A stretch of DNA of 64,000 nucleotides from Bacteroidales bacterium (GCA_016930375.1 JAFGGU010000012.1:21115-85114); one strand, 5' to 3'. Shown: positions 1 through 10,311, numbered from the stretch's first letter. The notes: generated from the sequence alone by a model not told the origin. Made by a program: numbers and translations.

Positions 1-1302
1 GGTCCTTATTATATTCCGCATGGCGGCCGGATTCGAATAAAAATCAAGGTAATCACGGTCCAGCAGATCCTTATAAATGCCGTTGGCTACGAAAATGTCT
101 TTCCAGCCGTCGTTGTCAAGATCCATGATCAGGGCGCCCCAACTCCATTCGGTTGTGCTTACGCCGCTCAATCTTCCTATTTCACTGAAATTGTTGTTGC
201 GGTTGTTCAGTTGCAGCACGTTCCGGGCAAATTGCCGGTAATACCCGTTGTTCAGCTTCATCTGGTATCTATCCCAATCCTCAAACAAGGTTTTTGTTTT
301 CATCCGGGGACTTGCTTCGGGGGTCATTTCTGTGGCAAAGATTTCAGGATACGCATCGTTATTAATATCGGCAATATCTGCTCCCATAGCTCCCAGGCTG
401 ATCTCACGCAATTGATTTTCGAGCAGTTCGGAAAATGTACCGTCCTGGTTATTCATGTACAGGTAATCGCGTTCAAAAAAATCATTCGATACATAGATAT
501 CCGGCCAGCCGTCCCGGTTCAGATCTCCCACGCTCACACCCAGGCCAAAACCGATCTTACTTCCGTAGATGCCCGCCTCCTGGCTGACATCTTTAAAATA
601 GCCTTCGTCATTTCTGTACAGTTTATTGGCTCCCAGGCTGTCGCGTACCTGTCGCTGATCTGGTTGGATATCGAATTCCGTGACGGATTGAAATGAATTG
701 TTCAGCAGGTAGCAATCGAGGTCCCCATCCCGGTCATAGTCAAAAAAGGATGCGTGATTTGACAGGCCGAGTACGTCGAGTCCATATTCTGCGGCCTTTT
801 CAGTGAATGTCAGGTTTCCGTTGTTGATGAACAATTCATTCTGCCGGCGTGCTTCGCCCGGGATACCGGATTTGCAGACATAGATATCCAGCCAGCCATC
901 CCCGTTAATATCCGCAATGCTCACACCTGTTGACCATACTCCGGGGCAGGCTACTCCTGCCTTTTCAGTAATATCTTCAAAGATCAGGTTGCCCTTGTTG
1001 ATATACAGCTTATTGTCAACCAGGTTACCGCAAAAGTAAATATCAGGCAGGCCATCGTTGTTAAAATCGCCCAGGCCCACGCCTGCTCCGTTGTAAAAAT
1101 TCCGGTAGGTGTAGGTATTGTATTCTTCGGTATATTCTACCTTGTTAATAAAATCAATATGGGTGTGCTTTGCATTGAGGAGGGTAAACAGAGGATCACG
1201 GGGTTCACCGGGATGCCTGTCACCGCAAGCATAAAAAGACAGGGCTGTCAGAAGCGACAGTCCTGTCAGTGCACTCCTAATTCTACGACTGACCATTCGC
1301 AT
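1..1302 (-). CDS. FG-GAP/VCBS repeat lipoprotein, CRTAC1/ASPIC-UnbV-like (3' end truncated by the window edge)
   Basis: Absent from the ORF track because it has no stop inside the window. Minus-strand translation from 1302 reads MRMVSRRIRSALTGLSLLTALSFYACGD...GVGLGDFNNDGLPDIYFCGN...GVSIADINGDGWLDIYVCKSG: lipobox plus repeated D-x-N/D-x-D-G FG-GAP motifs. Confidence 0.85.
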   Translation of the reverse strand, partial: MRMVSRRIRSALTGLSLLTALSFYACGDRHPGEPRDPLFTLLNAKHTHIDFINKVEYTEEYNTYTYRNFYNGAGVGLGDFNNDGLPDIYFCGNLVDNKLYINKGNLIFEDITEKAGVACPGVWSTGVSIADINGDGWLDIYVCKSGIPGEARRQNELFINNGNLTFTEKAAEYGLDVLGLSNHASFFDYDRDGDLDCYLLNNSFQSVTEFDIQPDQRQVRDSLGANKLYRNDEGYFKDVSQEAGIYGSKIGFGLGVSVGDLNRDGWPDIYVSNDFFERDYLYMNNQDGTFSELLENQLREISLGAMGADIADINNDAYPEIFATEMTPEASPRMKTKTLFEDWDRYQMKLNNGYYRQFARNVLQLNNRNNNFSEIGRLSGVSTTEWSWGALIMDLDNDGWKDIFVANGIYKDLLDRDYLDFYSNPAAMRNIIRT

Positions 1303-1373
1303 AACCGTTAAAAAGAAAGCAGGTAAAATTAACAATTACCTGCTTTCCCGGATGGAAAATTTATATTTCAGGA

Positions 1374-3071
1374 TTAATAACCCGGGTTCTGCACGAGATT
1401 CGGGTTAGCATCTATTTTAGCCTTGTTAATCGGGAATATTTTAAGATAGTCACCGGTTTTGGTTACGTCACCGGCATTATAGAAAGGAAGGGTCCATTTG
1501 GCATTATCATTCCAGAATCCCCAGCGAATAAGGTCTTGTCTTCTGTTATGTTCGAAGGCCATTTCACGACCCATTTCATTGAATAATTCTCCGCCCGCAA
1601 CATCACCGCCGGCCATGTCAAAACTAACCGGGCCATCCAGTGTGGTAAGATCTGGTACGTCGGCCCTTTCCCTGAGCTGGTTAACCAGAACCAAAGCTGC
1701 TGCATCGGCAGGGTCCCCGCTTATACGCCACAATGCTTCGGCCTTCATCAGCAGCACATCGGCATACCGGAACACGGAAAAGTCATTGCTCAGGTTGTCG
1801 GTAGCTCCGATGGCAAATTCCCATTTCCCGATCCTTACACCGGATTGGCGGTATGCCTGGGGACCCAGCTCATTGATTTGGGGCTGAGTTGATCCAATGT
1901 TACCCAGATTCAGAGGTGCGCCATCGGGGTCACCCAGCAGGGGAGCCGGAAGACGGTCGGGGATGGGAGCTTCATAACTGTCGTCAGTAACCAAACCACC
2001 ACCATTAATGTACTGATAACCGGCCACAAAATTACCACGATTAGCTGCAGGTCCTGCCAGGGTACCGGCATCACCTCTCCGCAGGTCTTCTTCATCGTAT
2101 GAATTGTAGAATTCTTCAAGTGTACAGAAACCATTCCAGGGTTGAGCGGTCAGGTTATAGGTAAACTGGCTGCCATAGTGCAGGGTTTGCATGGGCAGGT
2201 TAAATCCCCTGAAGAATACCTGATCGTAAGGAATGGCAAAGATGAATTCCTTGGATCCGGCATTATCGGTATTAAAATTGGTAAAATAGTTGCCTTCCAG
2301 GGAATACTTGCCTGAGTTGATGATTTCGTTACAAGCTGTAACTACTGCATTCCAATTGTTAGTCCCAGTATATACTCCTGCATTCAGGTATAACTTGGCC
2401 AACAGGGTCATTCCTGCATAGTAGTTCATACGGCCATACGTGGTACCATCTACTGCTTTGGATAACAGGGGAACTGATGCTTCCAGATCGGTTATGAGAA
2501 AATCATAGACCTCCGACCTGGACTTTGTTGCCGGTGTGGCATCTGTACTGGTAAAATCGGTAACCAAAGGTACGTTACCATATAAGTCAACCAGCTGCCA
2601 GTAAAAGAAACCGCGTAATACCTTGAGTTCAGCAATGTATGCAGCAGCAACAGCAGCGTCTATCTGACCTTCATCTGCAAGAGACTGAAACTGGTAAATC
2701 AACCGGTTGGCAGTATTTACTCCACCAAAGCAGAAATCCCAGGCACCACCTGTTACACCGTCTTCGTATTTCCACGAATGTAAATGAAGTCTTCTCCAGT
2801 TACCTCCGTCATCCCAGTCTGATCCCCTGGTAGGAACAACCATTTCATCGGTAGTTACTTCCTGCAGGTTATTCACATCACCAGAGGCATACCCCCCCAA
2901 TTGGGTATAAGCAGCTCCTAAGGCTGAAATATACTCAGCGTCACTTTTGAAAAAATTGTCAGGCGTTACCTCGCCGTAGAGCTCTTCATCCAGGTTGGTA
3001 CAAGACTGATTCACAGGCAGCACCAAAAAGGCGCCCAGAAAGGCTGTGATCAGAAGGAATGTTTTTTTCAT
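1374..3071 (-). CDS. SusD/RagB family nutrient-binding outer membrane lipoprotein
   Basis: MKKTFLLITAFLGAFLVLPVNQSCTNLDEE lipoprotein signal; SusD-like C-terminus (FRYADVLLMKAEAL, NQLRERA, FEHNRRQDLIRWG, FPINKAKIDANPNLVQNPGY). ORF-track start at 3137 overlaps SusC; 3071 preferred. Confidence 0.93.
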   Translation of the reverse strand: MKKTFLLITAFLGAFLVLPVNQSCTNLDEELYGEVTPDNFFKSDAEYISALGAAYTQLGGYASGDVNNLQEVTTDEMVVPTRGSDWDDGGNWRRLHLHSWKYEDGVTGGAWDFCFGGVNTANRLIYQFQSLADEGQIDAAVAAAYIAELKVLRGFFYWQLVDLYGNVPLVTDFTSTDATPATKSRSEVYDFLITDLEASVPLLSKAVDGTTYGRMNYYAGMTLLAKLYLNAGVYTGTNNWNAVVTACNEIINSGKYSLEGNYFTNFNTDNAGSKEFIFAIPYDQVFFRGFNLPMQTLHYGSQFTYNLTAQPWNGFCTLEEFYNSYDEEDLRRGDAGTLAGPAANRGNFVAGYQYINGGGLVTDDSYEAPIPDRLPAPLLGDPDGAPLNLGNIGSTQPQINELGPQAYRQSGVRIGKWEFAIGATDNLSNDFSVFRYADVLLMKAEALWRISGDPADAAALVLVNQLRERADVPDLTTLDGPVSFDMAGGDVAGGELFNEMGREMAFEHNRRQDLIRWGFWNDNAKWTLPFYNAGDVTKTGDYLKIFPINKAKIDANPNLVQNPGY

Positions 3072-3114
3072 ATGTTTTCTTTCTTTTGTTTTCATGATAT
3101 TTTCATTTTCAGGA

Positions 3115-6111
3115 TTAAAATACAATGTTTGCACCAAAGGTTACCGACCTGGTCCTGAAATAAGTGTCTCTTCTGTCGATGCCCGGTACAAGTGCGCTAC
3201 CTGTTTCACTGTCTCTATACCTTGGGTTAGGATCCACACCTTTGTATTTGGTGATATAGAATAAATTGTTGCCGGCCAGATACAACCTGATCCTGGTGAA
3301 CTTCCAATTGGATGGTATGTTGAAATTGTAGCCTAAGCTGGCGTTATCAAGAGAGACAAAAGAAGCATTTTCAACATGATAATCTGAGAAATTTCCCTGG
3401 GAGGTGTTCATCAGTGTACCTGTTGTACTGTTTTTCAAATCAGTGGCTGTTGCGGGTACGTTATACGAACCAATCATATTGGGCACTTCATACAAGGCAC
3501 GGAAGGAATTGGCAAGGTCATGCCCAAATACGCCCCGGAAAAAGATATTCAGATCCCAGTTCTTATACGTAAAGTCATTGCCAAAGCCGATGAGAAATTT
3601 CGGAAGGCCATTGCCAACAACGCGACGGTCAGCCTGGTCAACGGTACCATTTTCATCTGAATCTCTTAATATCAGGTTGCCACCTTCATCAATTTCTACG
3701 AACCGGTGACAATAAATCTGTCCGAGAGGAGCACCTTCCTCGACTCTCACCAGGGGCACCTGGTTTTGGCCGGGTGAACCCATGTTGGCCAGATCCTGTG
3801 TCCCATATTTTAACTCGGCACCATTGTATTCACCGGAGAGAGAAACCAGCTTATTTTCCAGGTTGTAAGATGGGCTGAGCGAAAAACTATAGGTGAAATC
3901 AGATTTTTGAATGGCATTGTAATTAAGAGTCAATTCAATACCGCTGCTTTTAATTTCACCAAGGTTTAACCAGGCCTGGCTAAAGAGGTTTGGCGGAACC
4001 GGCACTTCGTATTCAAACAACAGGTCAGTAGTTGTCCTGGTAAAAAAGTCAATGGAACCGAACAACTTCGATTGAAAGAATGTAAAGTCGAATCCGGCAT
4101 CAAATTCACCTTGTCTTTCCCATTTGAGATCAGGATTTGCATTGCTTACAGGTCCGTAACTCGGCAGGAATTCACCATTGTAGAAGAAATTATTAGACTG
4201 GGGACCCAGGCGGAGCAGTGACAAATAACTGCTGCCAGGCTGATTTCCGGTCACACCATAATTAATCCTGAATTTCAGGTTGTCAATTGCACTGACATTC
4301 AAAAATTTGGCCAACTCAACACCTGCGCTGACAGCCGGGAACAATCCCCACTTGTTATCTGCACCAAACCTGGAAGAACCTTCATACCTGGCACTGGCCA
4401 TTAAAAAGACAGTCTCCTTGTAATTCAGGTTCATACGTCCGAAGAATGCGATCAGTTTGTTGGAGTTTTTATAACTGGTTATCGTACCCAGGCCGTTCTT
4501 AAAATCGAGGGCGGCGGACAGATTATTATAATCAAAAATATCTGTCAGAAAGTCGCCTCCCTGTGCATAAAAACCTTCATAAGAGAAATCCTGGTAAGAA
4601 TAACCGCCAAGGACTGTCATGTCAAGGTCGGAAACAACTTTTCCATTCCACCGGAGCGTAGTTTCAAAAAGCTGACTGTTGGAACTATTGTGTGTTCTTG
4701 AAGCCAAACCGTTTCTGTTCATACCTCCCCAGTAATCGTTCTTGTCGAGATACTCACCCCTAAGGCCGGAACTCATCTGCCTGGCATAAAAAGCATCAAA
4801 TTTCAGTCCCGAGACGATTTCGTAGGTACCCTTTATCGAGACGTTTGTCAATCTGTCTTTGCCATCACTTTTATTTAACTCCAGAATAGAAACCGGGTTA
4901 TAATAATCAAATAGCACCTGTTGGAAATAACCGTCATACTGATCATAAAGAGGATCATCACTTCTTACCGGAGCGGTTGGATTATAAAGGGTGGCATACC
5001 GGAATGCCGTGGGGAAACCATATTCAGCATTTCTTTCTGTGGCTCCGATGTTCAAATCGATAGTAAGCTTGTCATTGAATGCTTTTTGGGTAAGATTAAG
5101 CCTGCCATTGAGCTGATTGTTTCCGGAATTGATCATAACGCCGTCAGCATCACGGTAATTAATGGAAGCCCGGTAAAATGTCTTTTCCGTACCACCGGTC
5201 ATGGAAATATTGTGTACATGTGATATGGCTGTTTGTTCTATTTCGTCAAACCAGTCGGTTTCACCGCCAAAGTCGGTCCCCAATCCAGTTTGATCTGATA
5301 ATGCCCTCCACTGGGAAGCGCTCATCACATCCGGATTCTTGGCAACCATTTCAGTAGTAACATAACCATTGTATTCGATTGTAGCGACGCCGGCTCTCCC
5401 TTTTTTAGTTGTAATAAGAATTACACCGCTGGAACCCCTGCTTCCATAAATAGCAGCACCGGAACCGTCCTTTAAAACGCTGATATTCTCAACATCGTTG
5501 GGATCAACGTTTCCGAGATCTCCACCGATAACACCGTCGATTACCACCAGAGGTGCAGTATTGGCACCAATGGTATTCAAACCTCTCAAACGGATCTCAT
5601 ATCCCTCGTTCGGGTTGCCTCCGGCTTTACTGATGGCCAAACCGGCCACCTTGCCCTGGATCAACTGAACCGGACTGTTCACACTGCCCTTGTTGAAATC
5701 TTCGGCTCTGACAGTGGAAACGGCACTGGTTACCTCATTTCTTTTCTGAGTACCATATCCGATGACAACAATTTCACCCAGTGCAGTTGCAGAAGGAGCA
5801 AGCACCACGTCGATCGTTGATTGATCGCCAACAGTAACCGACTGACTGGTATAACTCACATAAGAATATACAAGGACTGTTTCCGGTCCGGGCACTGTAA
5901 GGCTGTAATTACCGTCAGCATCGGTCACTGTACCCTGCAGTGTTCCCTGGACAACAACGTTGACTCCGGGGAGAGGCCCTTCCTCTTCAGAAGTGACCTT
6001 ACCTTTAACGGTTCTTTCCTGAGCGCTGGCTATGCCGACGGCAAAGCCAAATAAAAGAAGAGTCAGTAAACTCCCCCTTAAAAAAGATGCAGAATTCCGC
6101 ATGGTTCCCAT
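3115..6111 (-). CDS. SusC/RagA family TonB-linked outer membrane transporter
   Basis: N-terminal CarboxypepD_reg-like domain (VKGKVTSEEEGPLPGVNVVVQGTLQGTVTDADGNYSL), plug (VVIGYGTQKRNEVTSAVS; IRLRGLNTIGANTAPLVVIDGV), barrel ending SVTFGANIVF; adjacent to SusD. Confidence 0.95.
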   Translation of the reverse strand: MGTMRNSASFLRGSLLTLLLFGFAVGIASAQERTVKGKVTSEEEGPLPGVNVVVQGTLQGTVTDADGNYSLTVPGPETVLVYSYVSYTSQSVTVGDQSTIDVVLAPSATALGEIVVIGYGTQKRNEVTSAVSTVRAEDFNKGSVNSPVQLIQGKVAGLAISKAGGNPNEGYEIRLRGLNTIGANTAPLVVIDGVIGGDLGNVDPNDVENISVLKDGSGAAIYGSRGSSGVILITTKKGRAGVATIEYNGYVTTEMVAKNPDVMSASQWRALSDQTGLGTDFGGETDWFDEIEQTAISHVHNISMTGGTEKTFYRASINYRDADGVMINSGNNQLNGRLNLTQKAFNDKLTIDLNIGATERNAEYGFPTAFRYATLYNPTAPVRSDDPLYDQYDGYFQQVLFDYYNPVSILELNKSDGKDRLTNVSIKGTYEIVSGLKFDAFYARQMSSGLRGEYLDKNDYWGGMNRNGLASRTHNSSNSQLFETTLRWNGKVVSDLDMTVLGGYSYQDFSYEGFYAQGGDFLTDIFDYNNLSAALDFKNGLGTITSYKNSNKLIAFFGRMNLNYKETVFLMASARYEGSSRFGADNKWGLFPAVSAGVELAKFLNVSAIDNLKFRINYGVTGNQPGSSYLSLLRLGPQSNNFFYNGEFLPSYGPVSNANPDLKWERQGEFDAGFDFTFFQSKLFGSIDFFTRTTTDLLFEYEVPVPPNLFSQAWLNLGEIKSSGIELTLNYNAIQKSDFTYSFSLSPSYNLENKLVSLSGEYNGAELKYGTQDLANMGSPGQNQVPLVRVEEGAPLGQIYCHRFVEIDEGGNLILRDSDENGTVDQADRRVVGNGLPKFLIGFGNDFTYKNWDLNIFFRGVFGHDLANSFRALYEVPNMIGSYNVPATATDLKNSTTGTLMNTSQGNFSDYHVENASFVSLDNASLGYNFNIPSNWKFTRIRLYLAGNNLFYITKYKGVDPNPRYRDSETGSALVPGIDRRDTYFRTRSVTFGANIVF

Positions 6112-6270
6112 AATGTAGTACTTTTTTAGTTAAAATAATTAGTATATTAGGTTGATAATGAACGCGAAACAAAGGGGATTAAAAAGTATTTAATTTTTGT
6201 TAAATTATGTTAAAAATAGTGTTAAAAATGTTATAATCCAAAAATACACGGTCAAAACACGGAAAATCCA

Positions 6271-6308
6271 CGCAAACGATTCCGCAAACGTTTGCGGTAA
6301 CGTTTGCT
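6271..6308. promoter_or_regulatory. Nested LacI-type operator: perfect 16-bp palindrome CCGCAAACGTTTGCGG (6282-6297) inside a near-symmetric 38-bp dyad
   Basis: cgcaaacgattccgcaaacgtttgcggtaacgtttgct; half-sites CGCAAACG/CGTTTGCG at 6271, 6283, 6289 and 6301 (last is CGTTTGCT), in the divergent susC/lacI intergenic region. Confidence 0.8.
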
Positions 6309-6364
6309 TTCTAAATTTTTAGTATCATTACAGGACTAATCAAGGAGCACAATTACTTTTTCTT

Positions 6365-7384
6365 ATGAAAACCCACAGGGTAACCATTAAGGATATAGCC
6401 AGGGAACTGAAGGTATCCATTTCCACTGTCTCCCGGGCATTGACCGATCATCCGGACATTAGTCCGGGCACGAAGCAGGTTGTCAGGGATTTTGTGGAAA
6501 AAATGAAGTACAGGCCCAATGCCATTGCGCTCAGTCTTCGGAACCAACGTACCCAAATAATAGGTGTAATTGTGCCCGAGATCGTACATCATTTTTTCTC
6601 AGAGGTTATATCGGGTATTGATGAGGCGGCAGTCAAAGCGGGATACAATGTCATGTTTTTCCAGTCGAATGAGCGATACGACCGGGAGATCATGAACATC
6701 CAATCCATTATGGCCAGCAGGGCAGATGGCGTATTGATTTCCTTTGCCAAGGATACCAGCAACTTCAATCATATCCGGCAGCTGCTTGATGACAGGATTC
6801 CTGTGGTATTGTTCGACCGTGCCACCGATGAAATTGAAACCGACAAGGTCATTGTGGATGATTTTGAAGGCGCTTTTACGGCTGTGGAATACCTTATTAA
6901 AACGGGCTGCAAACGAATTGCGCATTTTGCCGGTCCGCAGCACCTCCAAACCCATTATCAGCGTAAAAGGGGCTATATTTCTGCCCTGGAGAAAAACGGG
7001 CTCCCCCTGGATGACAACCTGGTCCTGATCTCTGATTCCTATGAATCCGCCCTGGAAGTTACCAGGATTCTGATGCAAAAGCCCGATCCGCCCGATGCCA
7101 TTTTTGCTGTAAATGATATGACTGCAGTAGGCACATTGAATGCGCTAAAGGCTATGGAATTCAGGATTCCTGAGGATGTTTCTGTAGTGGGTTTCACGAA
7201 CGGCCTGGTCTCCAAGGTTACCGATCCACTGATAACCACGATAAGTCAGCATGGTTTCGAGATCGGCAAAAAAGCAACTGAAATTCTCATCAGGCGAATC
7301 CAGGAGGAGGGTAAGTCCTTCAAACCCATAACCGAAGTAATTAAAACAGAACTGGTCATCAGGGATTCTACCCGAAAGTTGTGA
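6365..7384 (+). CDS. LacI family transcriptional regulator
   Basis: VTIKDIARELKVSISTVSRALTDHPDISPGTKQVV LacI HTH followed by periplasmic-binding-like domain (IIGVIVPEIVHHFFSEVISGIDEAA...DAIFAVNDMTAVG). Confidence 0.95.
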   Translation: MKTHRVTIKDIARELKVSISTVSRALTDHPDISPGTKQVVRDFVEKMKYRPNAIALSLRNQRTQIIGVIVPEIVHHFFSEVISGIDEAAVKAGYNVMFFQSNERYDREIMNIQSIMASRADGVLISFAKDTSNFNHIRQLLDDRIPVVLFDRATDEIETDKVIVDDFEGAFTAVEYLIKTGCKRIAHFAGPQHLQTHYQRKRGYISALEKNGLPLDDNLVLISDSYESALEVTRILMQKPDPPDAIFAVNDMTAVGTLNALKAMEFRIPEDVSVVGFTNGLVSKVTDPLITTISQHGFEIGKKATEILIRRIQEEGKSFKPITEVIKTELVIRDSTRKL

Positions 7385-7396
7385 GATTATGCAAGA

Positions 7397-10207
7397 TCAC
7401 TTTTCTTCTGCTTCACCAATCAGAAATTCGGTGAGGTTCACCCGGTGATCAAGACGCATTTTACGGCGCAGGCGGTAACGGCCAATTTCCACCGCCCGTC
7501 CCGAAATGTTGAGGAGTTGGGCAATCTCCTTGGTGGAAAAATTCATCCGCAGGTAAGAGGATAAACGTAGATCGTTGGGTGTGAGATCAGGAAATTTTTC
7601 CTTGAGTTTCCGAAAGAAGCCTTCCTGGGAAAGTTTGAGATTGTTCATGGTATTTTTCCATTCCTCGGTCTGAGAATCCAAGCCTGCATTAATGATCCGC
7701 TCCATTTCCCTGACATACCTGACCGGATATTTGGAGGAATCTGTTTTCATTGAGTTGATCTGTTTCTGAAGCTCTTTCAGGATTTCCGTTTTACGGATCA
7801 GGTATCGCATGGTCAGCATCAATTCATAACTCTTATAATCAAGTTCACTCTCCAGTTTGTTTTTACGAACCTCATATTCAATGATCTGACGATGACGGCT
7901 GAGTTCATGCGAGAAGATCCTGCGCCCCAGCAGGATCAATCCGGCCAGCGCCAGAACATAAATCAAAATGGCTGCGATGCTTAAATACCAGGGTCTTTTA
8001 ATGGTAAACACGGTTTCAGCGATGTCCTCACCGGTGGATGATCGTACCTGTAAATGATAGTTACCGAATGTCAGATTCAGAAAGGTAAAATTATCCAGAG
8101 TCGTACGATGCCAGTTTTCATCGAGTTCAGGGATCCTGTAAAGAAATTCCTTATCATCCAGATCAAAGTGCGAAGGATCGGCCAAATATACTGTCAAGTT
8201 ATTCTGATCATTCGGAACAACTCTTTTTTTAGATGTTTGAGGCAGAATAACCCTTGTTTTTGATTTACCGCTGAATACCAGGCGGGCAATGACAGGGGCT
8301 TTTGTTACTTCTTTTTCAGCACGGCGGGCCAGGCTGAAAGTTGTAAATGCCTGCCGGGTGGGTATCATCATGGTATTTCCGTCAAGCCGCATAATCTGTT
8401 GTTCACGGTTGGGAAGATCTGCGTACTTCTGGATCAGCTCGGTTATTTTACGGGCTTCAAAAGATTTTGAAATGTCAAAAAGGGCGATCTTGTTTTCAAG
8501 CATGAACCAGTAACTGTTTTTTTCATGATAACTGATCTGGGTAGCCTTTATGTATTCGCCCAGGCCGGCCTGCAATGAAGCCAAAGGATAAAAGGACAGA
8601 CTTTCATTGTCAAAGGAATAAATATTGGATCCCGTCATGAACACAACCTGGTTATTGATCATGGAAATACTGTTTTTCGCAGAACTATCAGCAATGGAAT
8701 TGAAATGAAGCATATTCAGCACAGAATCCGCTCCTTCGTTAATCTCCAGCCTGTAGATCCCTTTTTGCGGATGGATGGCCCAAACATATCCCAGGTAATC
8801 CACCTCGATATACCGGGTGGGTTCATTAAAGCCTTCCACCCTGTTCCTGAAACTCCAATCACCGGCATTGTCTTTCCTGAAGGTGACAATGCCTGTATAG
8901 GTCCCCTCGAGCAGCAGGTCATTGTAGCCCGCAAAGCACCACCCGCCGGTTACCTCTGAGATTTTCCGGAATGTCTGCTGTTTCACCAGGAAGGTGCCAT
9001 CATTGTGTCCGCAAAGGATCTGATCTCCGAATTCAAAGAGTTTCCAAACCTGGCCCTGGGTATTCGGAATCATTTTCAGATTCGAAAAAGCATAATCACT
9101 GTTTTCCCCCCTGATGTCGGCAACAAATAGTCCATGATTCGTACCCAGATACAACAGGTCATTTTTCCGGACAAGGGTATAAACAGTGCCGAGGATCCCG
9201 TCTCTGTCCGTAAATAGCTTAAAAGGAGAGGTTGTGTTGATGTAATTGGCTCCTTCATCGAGGCCAATCCATAATCCCTGGTTGTCATCCCTGTAAAGCG
9301 AAAGGACCGTGTTGTTATTTAACCCGCCGGCAGAGTTAAACAGCTTCGTAATTTTTCCCTGGTCATCACAAAAGACAATCCCATTGAGGATGGTTCCGAA
9401 AACAAACAGAGAATCGTGTATGGCCAGGCCTGCATTGCAGGTCTGCAGTTTTAAGAAGCGGGAAACCCCGGTTTCCAGCAAAGAAAATGTTTGGCCGTCA
9501 TACTGATAGATGCCGTTGCTGGCCGTGCATATCCAGAGTGTACCATCTTTTTTTTCAATAAGCGCATGTACTTTCAGCGTGCCGAATACCTGACTGCCTT
9601 CCAAAAGATCGAAATGCTCACCGTTAAACCAGAACAATCCCCTGCCCAGTGCCTGCACGATAAAACCCTGACTGACCCTGAACATGAAGAGCATCACTGC
9701 GGGCCCGCGTATACTTTTGACCTGTTTTCCTTTACAGGCGTATATCGTGGTAAACGATTGAAAATAGATGGTTCCGTCTTTTTCGAGTATATTCCAGATC
9801 TCATCGTTTTTTTCAACATGGATATCCCGGACGAGCGAGTGGTAGGTAAGTCCGCCCTGACCGTCATTTTCCCAGAAACCGAAATCTTCGAATGATCCGC
9901 TGTAGATGATACCGGAAGAATCGGCATATACCGACCGGACACCCTGCCTGAAAGGCAAAGGGAATACCCTTGAACTGATGCCGTTGTACTCAACCAATCC
10001 TGCCGAGTTGGCAAAATACACAAAACCTGTCACAGGACTCTGACTGATTTCCCAGTTCTGGTTTTCAAGCGGCAGATGATTCGAAATTTTTGTCTGGAGG
10101 ATGTCATTCTGAAAAAGATCCTGCGCGTGAATGACAACTCCGGTAATCAGTTGAAGTATTACGCACAAACTTAACCATCTGTTTAGAATAACTTTACAGC
10201 CGGGCAT
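7397..10207 (-). CDS. Extracytoplasmic beta-propeller/Y_Y_Y sensor with C-terminal LuxR-type HTH; no kinase domain
   Basis: Signal peptide, propeller-like repeats (GLWIGLDEGANYI, DGTLWICTASNGIYQYDG), Y_Y_Y-like FLNLTFGNYHLQVRSS, TM helix (YLSIAAILIYVLALAGLILLG), C-terminal LTPNDLRLSSYLRMNFSTKEIAQLLNISGRAVEIGRYRLRRKM. Start MPGCKV (10207) preferred over the ORF-track start 10243. Confidence 0.82.
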   Translation of the reverse strand: MPGCKVILNRWLSLCVILQLITGVVIHAQDLFQNDILQTKISNHLPLENQNWEISQSPVTGFVYFANSAGLVEYNGISSRVFPLPFRQGVRSVYADSSGIIYSGSFEDFGFWENDGQGGLTYHSLVRDIHVEKNDEIWNILEKDGTIYFQSFTTIYACKGKQVKSIRGPAVMLFMFRVSQGFIVQALGRGLFWFNGEHFDLLEGSQVFGTLKVHALIEKKDGTLWICTASNGIYQYDGQTFSLLETGVSRFLKLQTCNAGLAIHDSLFVFGTILNGIVFCDDQGKITKLFNSAGGLNNNTVLSLYRDDNQGLWIGLDEGANYINTTSPFKLFTDRDGILGTVYTLVRKNDLLYLGTNHGLFVADIRGENSDYAFSNLKMIPNTQGQVWKLFEFGDQILCGHNDGTFLVKQQTFRKISEVTGGWCFAGYNDLLLEGTYTGIVTFRKDNAGDWSFRNRVEGFNEPTRYIEVDYLGYVWAIHPQKGIYRLEINEGADSVLNMLHFNSIADSSAKNSISMINNQVVFMTGSNIYSFDNESLSFYPLASLQAGLGEYIKATQISYHEKNSYWFMLENKIALFDISKSFEARKITELIQKYADLPNREQQIMRLDGNTMMIPTRQAFTTFSLARRAEKEVTKAPVIARLVFSGKSKTRVILPQTSKKRVVPNDQNNLTVYLADPSHFDLDDKEFLYRIPELDENWHRTTLDNFTFLNLTFGNYHLQVRSSTGEDIAETVFTIKRPWYLSIAAILIYVLALAGLILLGRRIFSHELSRHRQIIEYEVRKNKLESELDYKSYELMLTMRYLIRKTEILKELQKQINSMKTDSSKYPVRYVREMERIINAGLDSQTEEWKNTMNNLKLSQEGFFRKLKEKFPDLTPNDLRLSSYLRMNFSTKEIAQLLNISGRAVEIGRYRLRRKMRLDHRVNLTEFLIGEAEEK

Positions 10208-10311
10208 ACAAATCACTTTTTTGTCATCCGGGTAAAAGTACAAAAAAATGAGTATGAGATTTAAGATCTAAGATTCAAGATTCAAGATCCGTGATCCGTG
10301 AAACAGGCAGG

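Noticed and set aside
211-696. 161-aa plus-strand ORF
   Set aside because: Antisense to the FG-GAP lipoprotein gene, which has clear family motifs; no recognizable domain in the plus-strand ORF.
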